Shown here piece by piece: positions 22,688 to 36,800 of a DNA stretch of 64,000 nucleotides. This DNA is from Hevea brasiliensis (taxonomy: Eukaryota > Streptophyta > Magnoliopsida > Malpighiales > Euphorbiaceae). Position numbers and translations under genes: made by a program. Location of the stretch: assembly GCF_030052815.1 (NCBI RefSeq), contig NC_079510.1, forward strand, positions 38,844,853 to 38,908,852, in the 5' to 3' direction. The number at the start of each line of letters is the position of its first letter. Within the stretch, counting starts at the first letter, position 1. Below the pieces are notes generated by a model. That model was given only the letters and a program-made list of their open reading frames with translations. It was not told the origin of the DNA and ran no database searches.

Positions 22688-25600
22688 TGTCATACCTTAC
22701 CCTTCCATAAGGCATAACATGATCCCGTAGTATTTCGACTACTAATAACCCATTAAATACACTATAGAGGATTTTAAATAATTTCTTACTTCTTTTTAAA
22801 GTAGTGAGCATTTTTGACAGATGTTAAAACTTTTTAATCAAAGTTAAATCACACATTAGGTCTGAAATAGCCACAAATTTTATAAAAATTTTCGCAGAGT
22901 ACCATTTGTATTTTGTGAAAACAGTTCTTCAAAAACCTGTTAAAAAAAAAACACTTTCAATATATTTGTTTCAATCCCCAACTCTAATAATAGCTAAACT
23001 CAAATCAATTTTAACAAAACAAGTCAAACTCAAATTCAACAATTCCAAAAAATAAAGTGCAAAATAACTGAGTATTTCAAAAGCTGAAATAAGAGAATTG
23101 TAATACAACATTTTGACAGGTCAAAATAATTTATAACTTTATTTTACAACTGCTCAAGACCAAGTACAATATATACATACAGTTCACATACATTACAATA
23201 ATATTTACAAGGAAGTAGTATACTCAATATACCCGGTAAAATCCCAAAGCGAAGTCACAAGCAGCCTACTCTGCTGCATTATCTGTCTGTCTACCTGCGA
23301 CAGCAATGAAAAAGCTATCGCTGAGTAAAATTTACTCAGTAGTGCACAATAAAAATTTAAAATGCGGTATATAAAACATTTATTGATAATTCACAATTTA
23401 AATAATTTAAAATTTCATGTCACAATTTTCAAAGCTCATATAACACAAATTTAATTAAACAATTTAATAAACACAATGTTACCAATCAATAATACAACTT
23501 AAGTTGTGACAAAAAATTTTCAAATATGCCGTGTTGTATACCATGACAAGGCATATTCACCCCACTAATCGAAATTAATAAGGGAGGTAGCTAGCTAGAT
23601 AATGAGTACTCATCCAAACTCACTTGAGACTGGCAAGTCAGAGAGGGAGGAATATAGTCATACTCAACTTATAAATGGAGGAGGAACATAGTGATATTGC
23701 CATGCCAAGTGTGAATAAAAAATAATTTTAAATCATAATATTTAAATATTTCATACAAACCACAAATCACATTTTATCTCAAAATTTCTATTTACAACAT
23801 AGGCAACACACAAGTTTTCAAATAAAATTTCCAAGGCCAAAACAATAAAAAATTATTCATAACTCTTATTCAATTAGCTTTTTAGTAAACACAATGAATT
23901 TAAAATGTTGTGCACAAACACAATTTAAAACTATAATGTTTAAATGTAATTCAGACAGTAATCAAACAAATCACATTTTAAATCTCCATTTCTAAAATAG
24001 GCAATAAATTTTTTAAAGCCATAAATTCACAACTCATTTCTCCAAATAAATTTTCTAGTAAAAGCAGTTAATATAAAAAGTATTGTGCACAGACCTCGGA
24101 TGAGTCACCTCTTGGCCTTGACTTAGTGGTTCTTTTCCCTTCCCAGTGTCTTTTCTAACTGAAACACACAATTTAAAGTGTTTCAGTACTCAATTAAATT
24201 ATTTCTAATAATTAAGTTCAATAATTAAATTTTATTGGTACTATTCAGTTTCATTCATTTCATTAGTCAACTTATAATGTTGACCTTTTATACACACTAG
24301 GTGAATTAATTTTAATATTACCAATATGTCACATTTTATAGTCCTCAAGTGTTGGTATATGTTACCAATTTCATTTTAAAGCCTATTGCATTTTATTGTA
24401 ATTTTTCATATTTGGTGCACTACTTTGACCTAGCTAATTGACTTAATTTTCTTTGTTTTTGGGTCCTGGTCAAAAGAGCAATATTGTAGGTTTATGTCTT
24501 AGTGACATTTTGGCACTAATTTCATATCATTTGGAGTTTTTTTGGACCAAGTTATGGTCATTTTGCTAATGTTGCTGGACAGGTTGCTTTCTTATTGCAA
24601 ATTTTAGGTCAAGTCAATTTTGGCAGATTTTGTGACTGAATTTGTGTAAGCAAATTGACTTGGTAAATGGCATTTTTGGGTTCTGTGATCTTCACAAAAG
24701 ATGTAGCCCTATGTCTAAGCTTTCCAACGGTATAAATTTCATGTCATTTAGACCTGTTTTGAGTGAGTTATGACCAAAAGACTGACTACTGTTCATATGA
24801 TCAATTTCTGGGTTTACAATATTGCAAAGGATTAGGTCAATTTTACGGGCAGTTTTCAGATAGAATTTTGGTAACATTTCTACATGAAAGTTGGCCTATT
24901 TTATGTCTAGTTTTGCCTTCAATTGACCTCATACCAATTGGAGTTACACAATTAGGGTTATAAGCTTAATTACATACTGCCTTTAAACACATTGCTCAAA
25001 TATCTATCAATTGCACATTCACCTTGCTATAAGTCCACTTCTCTACCCAATTCTGAATTGGTACCAACCCATAACCACTCAACACATCACATTTTGGTCA
25101 ACTTGGGTAGAATATAATAATTTACAATACACCAATTACAACTCAGAATTATAGGTTCAATTTCAACAAGATATACACATGAATATACCTCATTAACACA
25201 TCTAAGTCCCTACAACATTTATATGCACATTCTGGCATCTTTGGTACCATAATTCACCAAAAAATTTTCATGAAATTAAACACTTTTCAATGCACCATAA
25301 GGCTGCGGAATTGGTCAATTTATAAAGCCCTCACAAATCCTTCCAAAAACCCCACAATTTTAATTGTTCACATACACAATTCAAACACCTACATGCTAAT
25401 TACACTCTTATACATTTAAATACTCTAATCAACCTTTTAATTCACCATTTACATGACAAATTACATCATACTCCCATGGACATGAAGCTGCCGAAATTGG
25501 GATAGCACCATATCTCATCAAATCCCATAATTTCTTCCATAATCTAACTCACCACAACCTCACTTACAACTTTAATGAAGCAAGAATTGAAAACAAGCAC

Positions 25601-26471
25601 TTACCTCTTTTGGAGCTTGACCAAACTTCACCAAAACTTCTTGAAATTACTACTAACTTCTTCCTTGCAAGGTGAGGACTAACTTTAATGAAGACAAATT
25701 GGGGAAAACATGGCTTTATCATGGTGCTTAGGCTTGAAAAGTGAGGCAGCCATGGGAGAGGTTTTGAGAGCTTTCATTCGGCCAAATAAGTGTTTCAAGT
25801 GGAAAAGATGAATTGTAGAATGTTAGTGGAAATTTTTGTCCACTTATGATTTTATATGATGCATAATGGTCCACTAACATAGTTTAATAATAAATTAATG
25901 TTAAACTTTTTATTATTCAAAATCTTACCCCATAAGTTTCCTTATTTATTTTTCATTTCAATTTCATTTTTTTTCATGAAATTTCCAAACTTTAACACTA
26001 CTTAATTTTCATGGACATTTAGGTCAAAAGTCAGCTCTAGGTGTCAATTAACCAAAATGCCCCTCTTCGGGTTGCATTTTCGATTTTTCTTTAACACTGA
26101 TTTTTATCGAGTTCTTAATTTTTTTTATTTTTCTTTATACTAACTCATTAATTTTCTTTGTTATTTTCAATGTCAATTATATCTCTCTATATGTTTATTT
26201 AAGTCCCAAAAATATTTCTCTGGGTTCCCCGAGGTCCAGAGCTAGTCAACGGTCTTCGCCGAAACTTCCCGGTGCGGTCACCCATCGCTAGGGTTTTTAG
26301 CTCGATTAACCTAATTACATTTTATTACTCTTATTTTTTTTTCTTGTATTGTATTTCATGATTTTATGTCTCATCACTAACATTTAAGTATAATTCCCAA
26401 TATTCTAACTGTCCGGACAGACACCTGTCATCGGAACAGTAGAATGCACCACTGAATATAGGGGTGTTACA
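22688..26471 (-). repeat. 3' LTR of element B
   Basis: 3,784 bp, next to the polypurine tract (AAAGGGGGAAGAAT on the - strand at 26472-26485). On the - strand a TATATAAAA-like word lies in the complement of 25849-25860, a possible promoter TATA box. Confidence 0.9.
23301..23339 (-). other. Double hairpin in 3' LTR of element B
   Basis: On the - strand the stem CTGAGTAAA/TTTACTCAG (23339-23321) is followed by CAGCGAT/ATTGCTG (23323-23301) with a T-rich loop. Confidence 0.6.
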
Positions 26472-26485
26472 ATTCTTCCCCCTTT

Positions 26486-27300
26486 AAAATAAATTTTGTC
26501 TCAAAATTTTACCTGGTATCAATCTCTGAATAGCTGTGGGTGCTATCTCCTCATACCCTCTTCACGCTTCCAAGTAGCTTCATAATCTGAATAATGATCC
26601 ATAACACCTTAACCAAATGTATATATTTATTTCTCAGCTACTTCACCTCATGTGCTATGATCTTTATGAGTTTCTCCATCATAGGTTGAATTTAAATTCA
26701 TTTCACTTTTTAGAGGTAAGCAATTCTGTGTGCTAACGAATCCACTCTTTCTAAGATATTGTGTGGTTCTATGGAATGAGAACTTAGTTTTTCTCTTTTC
26801 TATACAATCATATAATCTTCTTTCCTTTAAGTTTATGTAAGACTTTTAACAATCTAATATAACATTTAATTTGTTTATATAACACTAATCTTTTCTTACT
26901 ATCGTTTTGTCTAATATTTCGATTCATATTTCCATATTGAATGACCATTGAGGTTATGTTAGAATTATTTATCTAATCATTGGTCCTCTGACCATTCTAG
27001 TCAATAATCTTACTCATATTCGTAACATTTATTTATTACATCTGAACCAACTGTTCAAATTTTTACTTCCACAACTCTTTTGTCTATCGATTTTTAATAA
27101 TTTATCGTATTCTAGGAGATGGCCTTCATTAGCAAACTCTTTCAAAACTAAGGCCAAAAAGACTAGTCATTACCATATCAAATTTTATCTTTATACAAGA
27201 GACAACAGGAAGGCAAGCAATGCTGGCACTAACATAAAAGTGTGCGGACCCTGGGTCAACAATACATATATATATCTTAGTTAAAAATTGAGAAAGTACC
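26486..27300 (-). pseudogene. Element B: remnant of pol
   Basis: The first about 250 bp resemble the end of pol of element A (complement of TACCTGGTATCAATCTCTGA and following). After that, integrase and RT are missing or unreadable. At 27129-27300 a protease piece with VDPGSAHFYVSASIA is recognisable. Confidence 0.65.
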
Positions 27301-28600
27301 AACAACAATGTCAGAAGTCTCATCCTCTTCCCTCTGCCGCATAGTGTATACTCTAGCTGGAGCATCACCTTGTTCTGGCTTATTCACAATACTCTACGTT
27401 CCAGGTGTACTACCTCTACCTCTGCCTCTGCTTCTACTAAATAATGGTGAACTCTTCGGGATAGAAACTTGGGTTGATCCTTCTGATGTAGTAAATGATC
27501 CAGAACGGCGTGGATTTATACAATCCTTAGCAAAATGACCAGTCCCTCCATAATTAAAACATGCTCCTATGACTCTATAACATATCCCACTGTGTGGTTT
27601 ACCATAAGTTTCACAAAGTCAATCCGACAGTGCATTTCTGAGTTTCTGCTGAGTTTGCTAATCGAATCGGGGTGGTTTTTGTCCAGAAGATCTACCTTTA
27701 CCCGATTCGCGTGAACTAGATCCTCCAAAATGTTTTCTCTTTCCTGAACCACTCTCAGTAGCTTGGCTTGTAGCCTTTTCAGTCTTCTCTTTCTCTTGAG
27801 TACCCTTCTTAACGGCCCCTTCTAGTTCTATCCTTTCCAGCTCCAGGGCCTGTGAGATCAACTCAGAGAAATTCTGATGTCGGAAGCCCACAACTTGCAT
27901 TCTCAGATTAGGCCTTAACCCAGCCTCAAACCGCTTACACTGATCTCTAGGGGTGGAAACTAGGCTTCCAGCATAGTGGCTCAGTCGAGAGAAATCTCTC
28001 TCATACTCTGCTATGGTTCTGCCCCCTTATTTCAAACTCAGGAACTCTTGTAACTTCATATCTGCATAAGCATCAAGAACCCACTTCTATCGAAACTCCC
28101 TCAGAAAATCTGACCAGGTAAGAACTGGAGGCTCTACCAGACTGTAGGGGACGGTCTTCCATCATTCATAGGCATCCCCTTGTAGAAGCGATACAGAGTA
28201 TTCAAATTTTAGCTCTTCTGCACACTGTAGCTTCTTGAACACCCATTCCATCCTTTCTAACCACTGTTCTACTTCCAGTGGATCCATAGTTTCCTTAAAT
28301 TCAGTAGTCCCATACTTTATTAGTTTCTCATGCTATCTGACTGGAGGCTGTGATTGTGCTGCAGGGGCTTGTGTCTGGGCTGGTGTTGGTAGGTTTCCAG
28401 CCATTTGTTGAAACAAGGCAGCCATCTACTGTGTAAACTGAGCAAGAAATTGTGGTACATGAGGAGCTGGAGTGGCTGACCCACTCACATTTTGAAGGGT
28501 TAGGGCTTCCCTTTGTACCTCAGCCTTTACTGATTGATTGACTGAACGATCCCCTTTTTCCATAGTCAATTAGAGGTTAGTGTATCCCCTGAACCAATAA
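27301..28600 (-). pseudogene. Element B: gag, decayed
   Basis: A piece at 27658-27900 reads FRHQNFSELISQALELERIE followed by a Lys/Ser-rich linker. A zinc-knuckle relic (ACFNYGGTGHFAKDC, second Cys replaced by Tyr) is encoded near 27535-27585 in another frame. Further upstream gag (complement of 27930-28560) has stops and frame changes. It is not functional. Confidence 0.75.
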
Positions 28601-28730
28601 CATAAGGAGATTGCCCTCCGTTAGTTCATATTTATAATGTAATGTACTGTATGTATCAAACCATGACATTGAGCAGTTGTACTATGAAGGAAAAATATTC
28701 AAATTATAGGTCAAAACAGAATTTAAAAAC

Positions 28731-28745
28731 TTGCTCTAATACCAC
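28731..28745 (-). promoter_or_regulatory. Primer-binding site of element B
   Basis: TGGTATTAGAGCAAG on the - strand, next to the 5' LTR. It differs by one base from the site in element A (initiator tRNA-Met type). Confidence 0.75.
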
Positions 28746-29380
28746 TAAAACATGTCACACCTTACCCTTCCAAAAGGTATAACATGATCCCGTAGTATAC
28801 ATAATGAATTACCAAACTTCGCCTATTGATAATTTCTTAAATACACTACAAGAGATTTTAAACAATTTCTTACTTCTTTTTAAAGTGGTGAGTACTTTTG
28901 ACAGGTGTTAAAACTTTTTAATCGAAGTTAAATCACACATTAGGTCTAAAATAATCACAAATTTTATAAAAATTTTGGCAGAGTACCATCTGTATTTTGT
29001 GAAAACAGTTCTTCAAAAACCTATAAAAAAGCACTTTCAATATATTTGTTTCAATCCCCAACTCCAATAATAGCTTAACTCAAATAAATTTTCACAACAC
29101 AAGTCAAACTCAAATTCAGCAATTCCAAAAAATAAAGTGCAAAATAACTGAGTATTTCAAAAGCTGAAATAAGAGAATTGTAATACAACATTTTGACAGG
29201 CCAAAATAATTTACAACTTTATTTTACAACTACTCAAGACCAAGTACAATATATACATACAGTTCACATACATTACAATAATATTTACAAGGAAGTGGTA
29301 TACTCAACATACCTGGCAAAATCCCAAAGCGAAGTCACAAGCAGCTTACTATGCTGCTTTATCTGTCTGTCTACCTGCGA

Positions 29381-29419
29381 CAGCAATGAAAAAGCTATCG
29401 CTGAGTAAAATTTACTCAG
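29381..29419 (-). other. Double hairpin in 5' LTR of element B
   Basis: Same two stems as at 23301-23339, unchanged although the surrounding LTR sequence has diverged. Confidence 0.6.
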
Positions 29420-31174
29420 TGATGCATAATAAAAATTTAAAATATGGTATATAAAATATTTATTGACAATTTATAATTCAAATAATTCACAATTTCATAT
29501 CACAATTTTCAAAGCTCATATAACATAAATTTGATCAAATAATTTAATAAACACAGTATTGCCAATCAATAACACAACTTAGGTCATAACACAAAATTTT
29601 CAAACATACCGTGTTGTATACCACGACAAGGCATACTCACCCCACTAATCGAAATCAATGAGGGAAGTGACTCGCTAGATAATGAGTACTTATCCAAACT
29701 CACCTCAGACTGGCAAGTCAGAGAGGGAAGAATATAGTCATACTCACCCCATAAATGAATGAGGAACATAGTGATATTGCCATGCCAAGTGTGAATAAAA
29801 AAAATTTCAAATCACAATATTTAAATATTTTATACAAACCACAAATCATATTTTATTTCAAAATTTCTATTTACAACATAGGCAACACACAAGTTTTCAA
29901 ATAAAATTCCTAAGGCCAAAACAATAAAAAATTATTCATAACTCTTATTCAATTAGTTTTTTAGTAAAAACAATGAATTTAAAATGTTGAGCACAAACAC
30001 AATTTAAAACTATAATGTTCAAATGTAATTCAGGCAGCAATAAAAAAAACCTCATTTCAAATCTCCATTTCTATAATAGGCAATAAACTTTTCTCAAATA
30101 AATTTTTTAAAGCCATAAATTCAAAACTCATTTCTCCAAATAAAATTTCTAGTAAAAGTAGTGAATATAAAAAGTATTGTACACAGACCTCGGATGAGAC
30201 ACCTCTTGGCCTTAACACAATGGTTCTTTTCCCTTCCCAGTGTCTTTTGTAACTAAAACACATAATTTAAAGTGTTTCAGTACTCAATTAAATTGTTTTT
30301 AATAATAAAGTTCAATAATTAAATTTTATTGGTACTATTTAGTTCCATTCATTTCATTAGTCAACTTATAATGTTGACCGTTTATACACACTAGGTGAAT
30401 TAATTTTAATGTTATCAATATGTCACATTTTATAGTCCTCCAGTGTTGGTGTATGTTACCAATTTCATTTTAAAGCTTATTGCATTTTATTATAATTTTT
30501 CAGATTTAGTGCATTACTTTGACCTAGCTAATTGACTTATTTCCCTTTGTTTCTGGGTCCTTGTTGTAACACCCATAAGTTCGGTAGTGCGTTCTACTGT
30601 TCCGATGACCAGTGTTGTCCGGACAGCTAGAATGCCTAGAACTACACTTCGATATGAGTGAGGAGACATTAAATAATAAAATACAAGAAAAGAAAATACA
30701 AGAAAAATAAAGGAAAAATAATAGTAAGGAAATGCAACTAAGTTAAGCGAGCCGAGAATCCTAGCGATGGGTGACCGCACCGGGAAGTCACGGCGTGGAC
30801 CGTTGACTAGCCCTGGACTGCGAGGAACCCTGAAAAATATTTTTAGGAGTTAAAGAGACATCAATTGAAGTAGAAATATCATTAGAAATATCAAAGAAAA
30901 ATTGAATAATTAGTACAAAGAAAAGCGAGAAATCGAAAAACGGACAAAACCCGGTGTTACCGAACAATCGGGAATGCAACCCGAACAGGGGCATTGTGGT
31001 CATTTGACACCCCGAGTTGTCTTTTGACCTAAATGTCCATTAAAAATAAATAATATTACACTTGGAAAATGTCATGAAAAATTAAATTGGTGGTACCTAA
31101 TGTAAATAGCAAAAATTGGGAGTTAAATGTGGAAAAATGAAACCTTAGAATAAACAATGATTTAATTCTTACAT

Positions 31175-31206
31175 AGTGGTCCACTAACTCATTTAAGTGG
31201 ACCACT
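31175..31206. repeat. Inverted repeat in solo LTR E
   Basis: The arms AGTGGTCCACT and AGTGGACCACT are exact complements around 10 bases. Located in the putative U3, upstream of the likely transcription start. Confidence 0.85.
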
Positions 31207-33774
31207 AAAGCTTCATTTGGGCAGAATATACATCTTCATCTTCAAGCTTAGAACCAGCAGAAAATTTGCTCCCAAAAAACTCCATTGACGCATGGTTGAA
31301 GCTCTATGCATATGAGATTCAAGCTTCTTTCCTTCTACCTTCCTTCATCAAAGTTAGTCTACACCACTTGGGCAGTAGATTGGCAGCAAGAAGACCAAGT
31401 TTTGGTGAAGATTTAAGAAGTCTCATCCAAGGTAAGTTTGAGTTTTTTATTGTTGCTTTGTTAAAGTTTGTAATGGTGTTATGGGTGTTTGATTTATAGA
31501 GAAATTTTTGAGTTTTGATGTTGAATGGGAATGTGCACTTTTGGCAGCCATGGAAACACCTTGAAGGCAGTTTAATTGTGCTTGTAAATGGTGAATTAAA
31601 TGATTGATTAAATGTATATTGTGTAGGAAATTGTTTGGGTAATGTATACTTAGTATATGTAAATGTAAAATGAGATTTAAAGCTTAGAAAGTAATGGAAT
31701 GTAAGTGTACCATTGTGGCAGTTTGTTAACTCTTGAAGAATGCTGAAATTCATGCTTGGTTTATGGAATAATGATGTTAAAATGTGTTGGTTGTTATGAC
31801 AGTTTGAATGTATGTATAGTGGTGTGAAGGTTGGACATGTGAATGAGCTTGGTTATGGAGTTAAATTGTTGTAAATTGAGTTGGGCAAATTCTGCACTTG
31901 TTGGTGCACATTGAATGTAATTGTAAGTTGCCAAAATGACCTATAATGTGTTGTGAATTATGTTTAGGTCATGGTACAACCAGAATTAGTTTGAATGTTA
32001 AGTTTGGTGAGTGTTAAAAGTGATGTTTGATATGTATGCAAGAATTGCAATAAGGCAGTTTGTATTTTAGGCCTATAACTTTAAGTGTGTGGCTCCAATT
32101 GGTATGAGACCAATTGAAGGTGAAACTAGGCACAAAATGTGCCAACTTTCATGAAGGAAGCTTGCCAAAATTCTGCTTGCAAGGTAGCTTGAAAAATGAC
32201 CAAATCCAGATTAAGTGCAAATGAGGCCTGAAAATTGACCATTTGGGCAGCAGTTAGTGTTTAGGCCATAACTCACTCAAAACAGGTCCAATTGACCTGA
32301 AATTTTAACCATGAATAGTTAAGACCCATATCTACAAGTCTTATGAAGACACCAAAGCCCAGAAATGACCATAAGTAAGTCAAACAGCTTGTACAAGTTC
32401 GGGTCCAAAAATTGCCCGAACCTAAAATGACCTAAAGTGACCTAAAATGATCAATTTTGGTGCAATTTGACCAGCAATAGTAAAATGACCATAACTTGGC
32501 CTACATAACTCAGAATGACCTGAAATTTTTTCCTGCGTTCCATAAGACATAGATCTACAAGTTTGTAGTTTTGACCGAAACCCGAAAACCGAGGGAACTA
32601 GGTCGTCCGGCTAGGTCAAACTAGTATCCCGGAATCCAGCAAATCGCAAGAAAATGCAGTATACACGGAAATGAATTTCGTAACATGTACCAATCCTAAA
32701 AGACTATCGAATGTGACATATTAATGACATTAAAACCTAAATTACCTAGAATGTACCAAGGGTCGACATAGTAGGTTGACTAAGCGAATAAATGAATTCA
32801 GTGAATTAATTATCAAGCATTATCGTTAGAGACAGTTTAAATGAGTACTGAAACACTTCAAATTGTGTTTCTCAGTTAGCAAAGACTCAGGGAGGGGAAG
32901 AAAACACTGAGTTAGAGCCAAGAGACAGTTATCAGAGGTTTGTGCACAATAATTAATTCTTTTGAATTTTTCAATTGGAATAAATTATGATTATTTGTAT
33001 TGTTTTAAATTGTGTTTGTGCACCATAGTTATTTCTTTTGAAATTTTCAATTGAAGTAAATTATAATTATTTATATGTTATTGTTTTAAGCTGTGTCCGT
33101 GCACAATACTTTTATATTCACTGCTTTTACTAGCAAATTTATTTGGAGAAATGAATTATGAATAATTTTTTATTGCTTTGGTTTTGGGAATATTATTTGG
33201 AAATTATTGTGTTGCCAACTTTACAAATGGAAATTTTGAGATAAAATGTGATTTATGGTTTGTATGAAATATTGTGATTTGAAACTGTTTTGATTCACAC
33301 TTGGCATGACACTGTTAATATATTCCTCCCTCTTTGACTTATCAGTCTGGGGTGAGTGTGATTATATTCCTCCATCTTTGACTTCCCAGTCTGAGGTGAG
33401 TGTGGATGAGTACTCATTATTCAGCTAGCTTCCTCCCTCATTGATTTCGATTATTGGGGTGAGTGTGTCTTGTCGTGGTGTACAACACGGTATGTGTGGA
33501 AAAAATTTGTGTCATGGCCTAAATTATGTTATCGATTGGCAACATTGTATTATTCAGTTATTTGATCGAATTGTGTTATTGATTTGCAAAACGGTATTAT
33601 TCAGTTATTTGATCGAATTGTGTTATTGATTTGCAAAACGGTATTATTCAATTACTTGATCAAATTTGTGTTAGATGAATTTTGTAAATTGTGAAATGGA
33701 ATTGTGAATCATTTGATTTGTGAACTGTCAATAAAAGATTTATATATCGCATTTCAAATTGTTATTGTGCACCA

Positions 33775-33812
33775 CTGAGTAAATTTTACTCAGCAATAGC
33801 TTTTCATTGCTG
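33775..33812 (+). other. Double hairpin in solo LTR E
   Basis: CTGAGTAAA/TTTACTCAG (33775-33793) shares its last CAG with CAGCAAT/ATTGCTG (33791-33812). All base pairs are Watson-Crick. It is followed by GTCGCAGGTAGACAG, also conserved in element B. Confidence 0.65.
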
Positions 33813-36800
33813 TCGCAGGTAGACAGACAGACAGGGCAGCAGACTAGGCTGCTAGTACATTCAGCGAGAAATCATCGGGTATATTGAGTATACCATGTTC
33901 TGCATTTTATATTGTAATATATGTTCACTGTATGTATATAGTGTTCTTGGTTTTGAGCAGTTGTAAATTCAAATTGTACATTAAAGTTGTAAAATAAATT
34001 ATGAGTTATTTGGACTTGTAAAAATTATATTATATTTCTTGTATCTCAGTCTTTGAAAAATTATTGTGGATTTGTGTTGAATTATGCTAGAGTTTGAGAT
34101 TGAGAAAAATATTGAAGTGCTTTTTACAGGTTTTTGAAGAACTGTTTTATCCAAATTACGGAGGGCACTCTGCCAAAATTTTTTTACAGAAATTACTAAT
34201 AGTCTAAATGTGTTAGTTAATTCACCTCATTTCAAAAAGGTTTTTAACACCTGTAAATAGTGCTCACCACTGTAAAAGAAGTAAGAAAAGTTTTTGAAAA
34301 TCCCTTGTAGTGTATTTAATGGGTTATCAGTAGGCGAAGTTGGTAATTCATTAGGTATACTACGGGATCATGTTATGCCTTACAGAGGGGTAGGGTGTGA
34401 CACTTGTCAAAAGAGAAATATTGTACGTTTATGTCTTAGTGACATTTTGGCACTGATTTCATGTGATTTGGAGTTTTTTGGATCAAGTTATGGTTATTTT
34501 GCTAATGCTGGACAGGTTGCTTTCTTATTACAAATTTTAGGACAAGTCAATTCTGGCAGATTTTGTGACTGAACTTGTGCAAGCAAATTGACTTGGTAAA
34601 TGGCATTTATGGGTTCTGTTATCTCCACAAAAGATGTAGCCCTATGTCTAAGCTTTTCAATAGTATAAATTTCAGGTCATTTGGACCTGTTTTGAGTGAG
34701 TTATGGTCAATTTCTGGGTTTACAATGTTGCAATTTCGGATTAGGTCAATTTTACGGGCAGTTTTCGGACAGAATTTTGGCAACATTTCTATATGAAAGT
34801 TGGCCTATTTTATGTCTAGTTTTGCCTTCAATTGGCCTCATACCAATTGGGGTCACACAATTAGGGTTATAAACTTAATTACATACTGCCCTTAAACACA
34901 TTGCTCAAACATCTATCAATTGCACATTCACCTTGCTATAAGTCCACTTCTCTACCTAATTCTGAATTGGTACCAACCCATAACTACTAAACACATCACA
35001 TTTTGGTCAACTTGGGCAGAATATAATAATTTACAATACACCAATTACAACTCAGAATTATAAGTTCAATTTCAATAAGATATACACATGAATATACCTC
35101 ATTAACACATCTAAGTCACAATAACATTTACATGCACATTTTGCCATCTTTGATACCATAATTCACCAACCAATTTTTATGAAATTAAGCACTTTTCAAT
35201 GCACCACAAGGCTGTTGAATTGGTCAATTTACAAAGCCCTCACAAATCCTTCTAAAAACCCCACAATTTCAATTGTTCACATACACAATTCAAACACCTA
35301 CATGCTAATTACACTCTTATACATTTAAACAATCTAATCAACCTCTTAATTCACCATTTAATGACAAATTACATCATACTCCCATGGACATGAAGCTGCC
35401 AAAATTGGGACAGCACCATAACTCATCAAATCCCACAATTTCTTCCATAATCTAACTCACCACAACTTCACTTACAACTTTAATGAAGTGAGAATTGAAA
35501 ACAAGCACTTACCTCTTTTGGAGCTTAACCAAACTTCACTAAAACTTCTTGAAATTACTACTAACTTCTTCCTTGCAAGGTGAGGACTAATTTTAATGAA
35601 GACAAATTGGGAAAAATATGGCTTGATCATGGTGCTTAGGCTTGAAAAGTGAGGCGGCCATGGGAGAGGTTTTGAGAGCTTTCATTCAGCCAAATGAGTG
35701 TTTCAAGTGGAAAAGATGAATTGCAGAATGTTAGTGGAAATTTTTGTCCACTTATGATTTTATATGATGCATAATGGTCCACTAACATAGTTTAATAATA
35801 AATTAATATTAAACTTTTCATTATTCAAAATCTTACCCCATAAGTTTTCTTATTTATTTTTCATTTCAATTTTTTTTTTCATGAAATTTCCAAACTTTAA
35901 CACTACTTAATTTCCATGGACTTTTAGTTCAAAAGTCAGCTCTAGGTGTCAATTAACTAAAATGCCCCTCTTCGGGTTGCATTTCCGATTTTTCGGTAAC
36001 ACTGATTTTTATCGAGTTCTTAATTTTTTTCATTTTTCTTTATACTAACTCATTAATTTTCTTTGATATTTTCAATGTCAATTATACCTCGATAGATGTT
36101 TATTTAAGTTCCAAAAATATTTCTCAGGGTTCCCCGCGTTCCAGGGCTAGTCAAAGGTCTTCGCCGAAACTTCTCAGTGCAGTCACCCATCGCTAGGGTT
36201 TTTGGCTCTTTTAGCCTAATTACATTTTATTACTCTTATTTTTTCTTTATTTTTCTTGTATTGTGTTTCATCATTTTATGTCTCATCACTAACATTTAAG
36301 TATAATTCTCGGCATTCTAACTATTCGGACACACACCGGTCACCGAACTGTTCGAACAGACACCGGTCACCAAACTGTAGAATGCACCACTGAATATAGG
36401 GGTGTTACAGTAACACTCCTCACCCGTCTACAGTGTAGCCGAGCAAGGTGTGCCACATGGTGTGCTGGAACACCTAGTCTATGATTATCTTATTTTTTAA
36501 ATACTCAATTTGATTTAGGAAACTGTTGTGTGAAATTTATATCATGATTGTTTATTATTTTATGTTTTGATAAAACTGAGTGTTGCAAAATTTTAATACA
36601 AATCCGGCAAAGTGTCATCTGTATTTTGGACAAACAGTCCTTCTACACCTTTTAAAAACAATTCAATATAATATTCTCAAATCCCAAATTTGCACATAAT
36701 CTCAAGGTCTCAGTAAAGTCAATAGACTTTCATAGTTATTAAACAATTCCATAATACAGTCCATAATAATTTAAATACATCCAGAAAATCTCCATGTTAT

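Larger units (their letters stand above)
30565..34402 (+). mobile_element. Solo LTR E, inserted in the 5' LTR of element B
   Basis: 3,838 bp, starts TGTAACACCC and ends GGGTGTGACA, in the orientation opposite to its host LTR. It is flanked by a perfect duplication CTTGT (30560-30564 and 34403-34407). No internal region is present. It belongs to the A/B group (its 3' end is the complement of the A/B 5' word). Contains small tandem repeats at 33300-33400 and about 33529-33660. The 31319-31753 frame on the other strand is taken as chance. Confidence 0.93.
22688..36409 (-). mobile_element. Element B: LTR retrotransposon with internal deletion, inserted in C1
   Basis: LTRs at 22688-26471 and 28753-36409 (the latter interrupted) start TGTCAYACCTTACCC and end GGGGTGTTACA, related to those of element A. 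The flanks GTAAT (22683-22687) and GTAAC (36410-36414) form a 5-bp duplication with one mismatch. The interior is only 2.3 kb and has lost most of pol. The internal parts resemble element A, so B is a deleted relative of the same broad family and older than A. Confidence 0.88.
28753..36409 (-). repeat. 5' LTR of element B, interrupted by solo LTR E
   Basis: The two parts 28753-30564 and 34408-36409 together match 22688-26471. Near its end, 36325-36375 carries a short local duplication of the word ACACCGGTCACC that is absent from the other LTR. Confidence 0.9.

Noticed and set aside
31319..31753. 144-residue open frame on the - strand of solo LTR E
   Set aside because: Antisense in an LTR, composition follows AT-rich DNA, not kept in the B LTRs.
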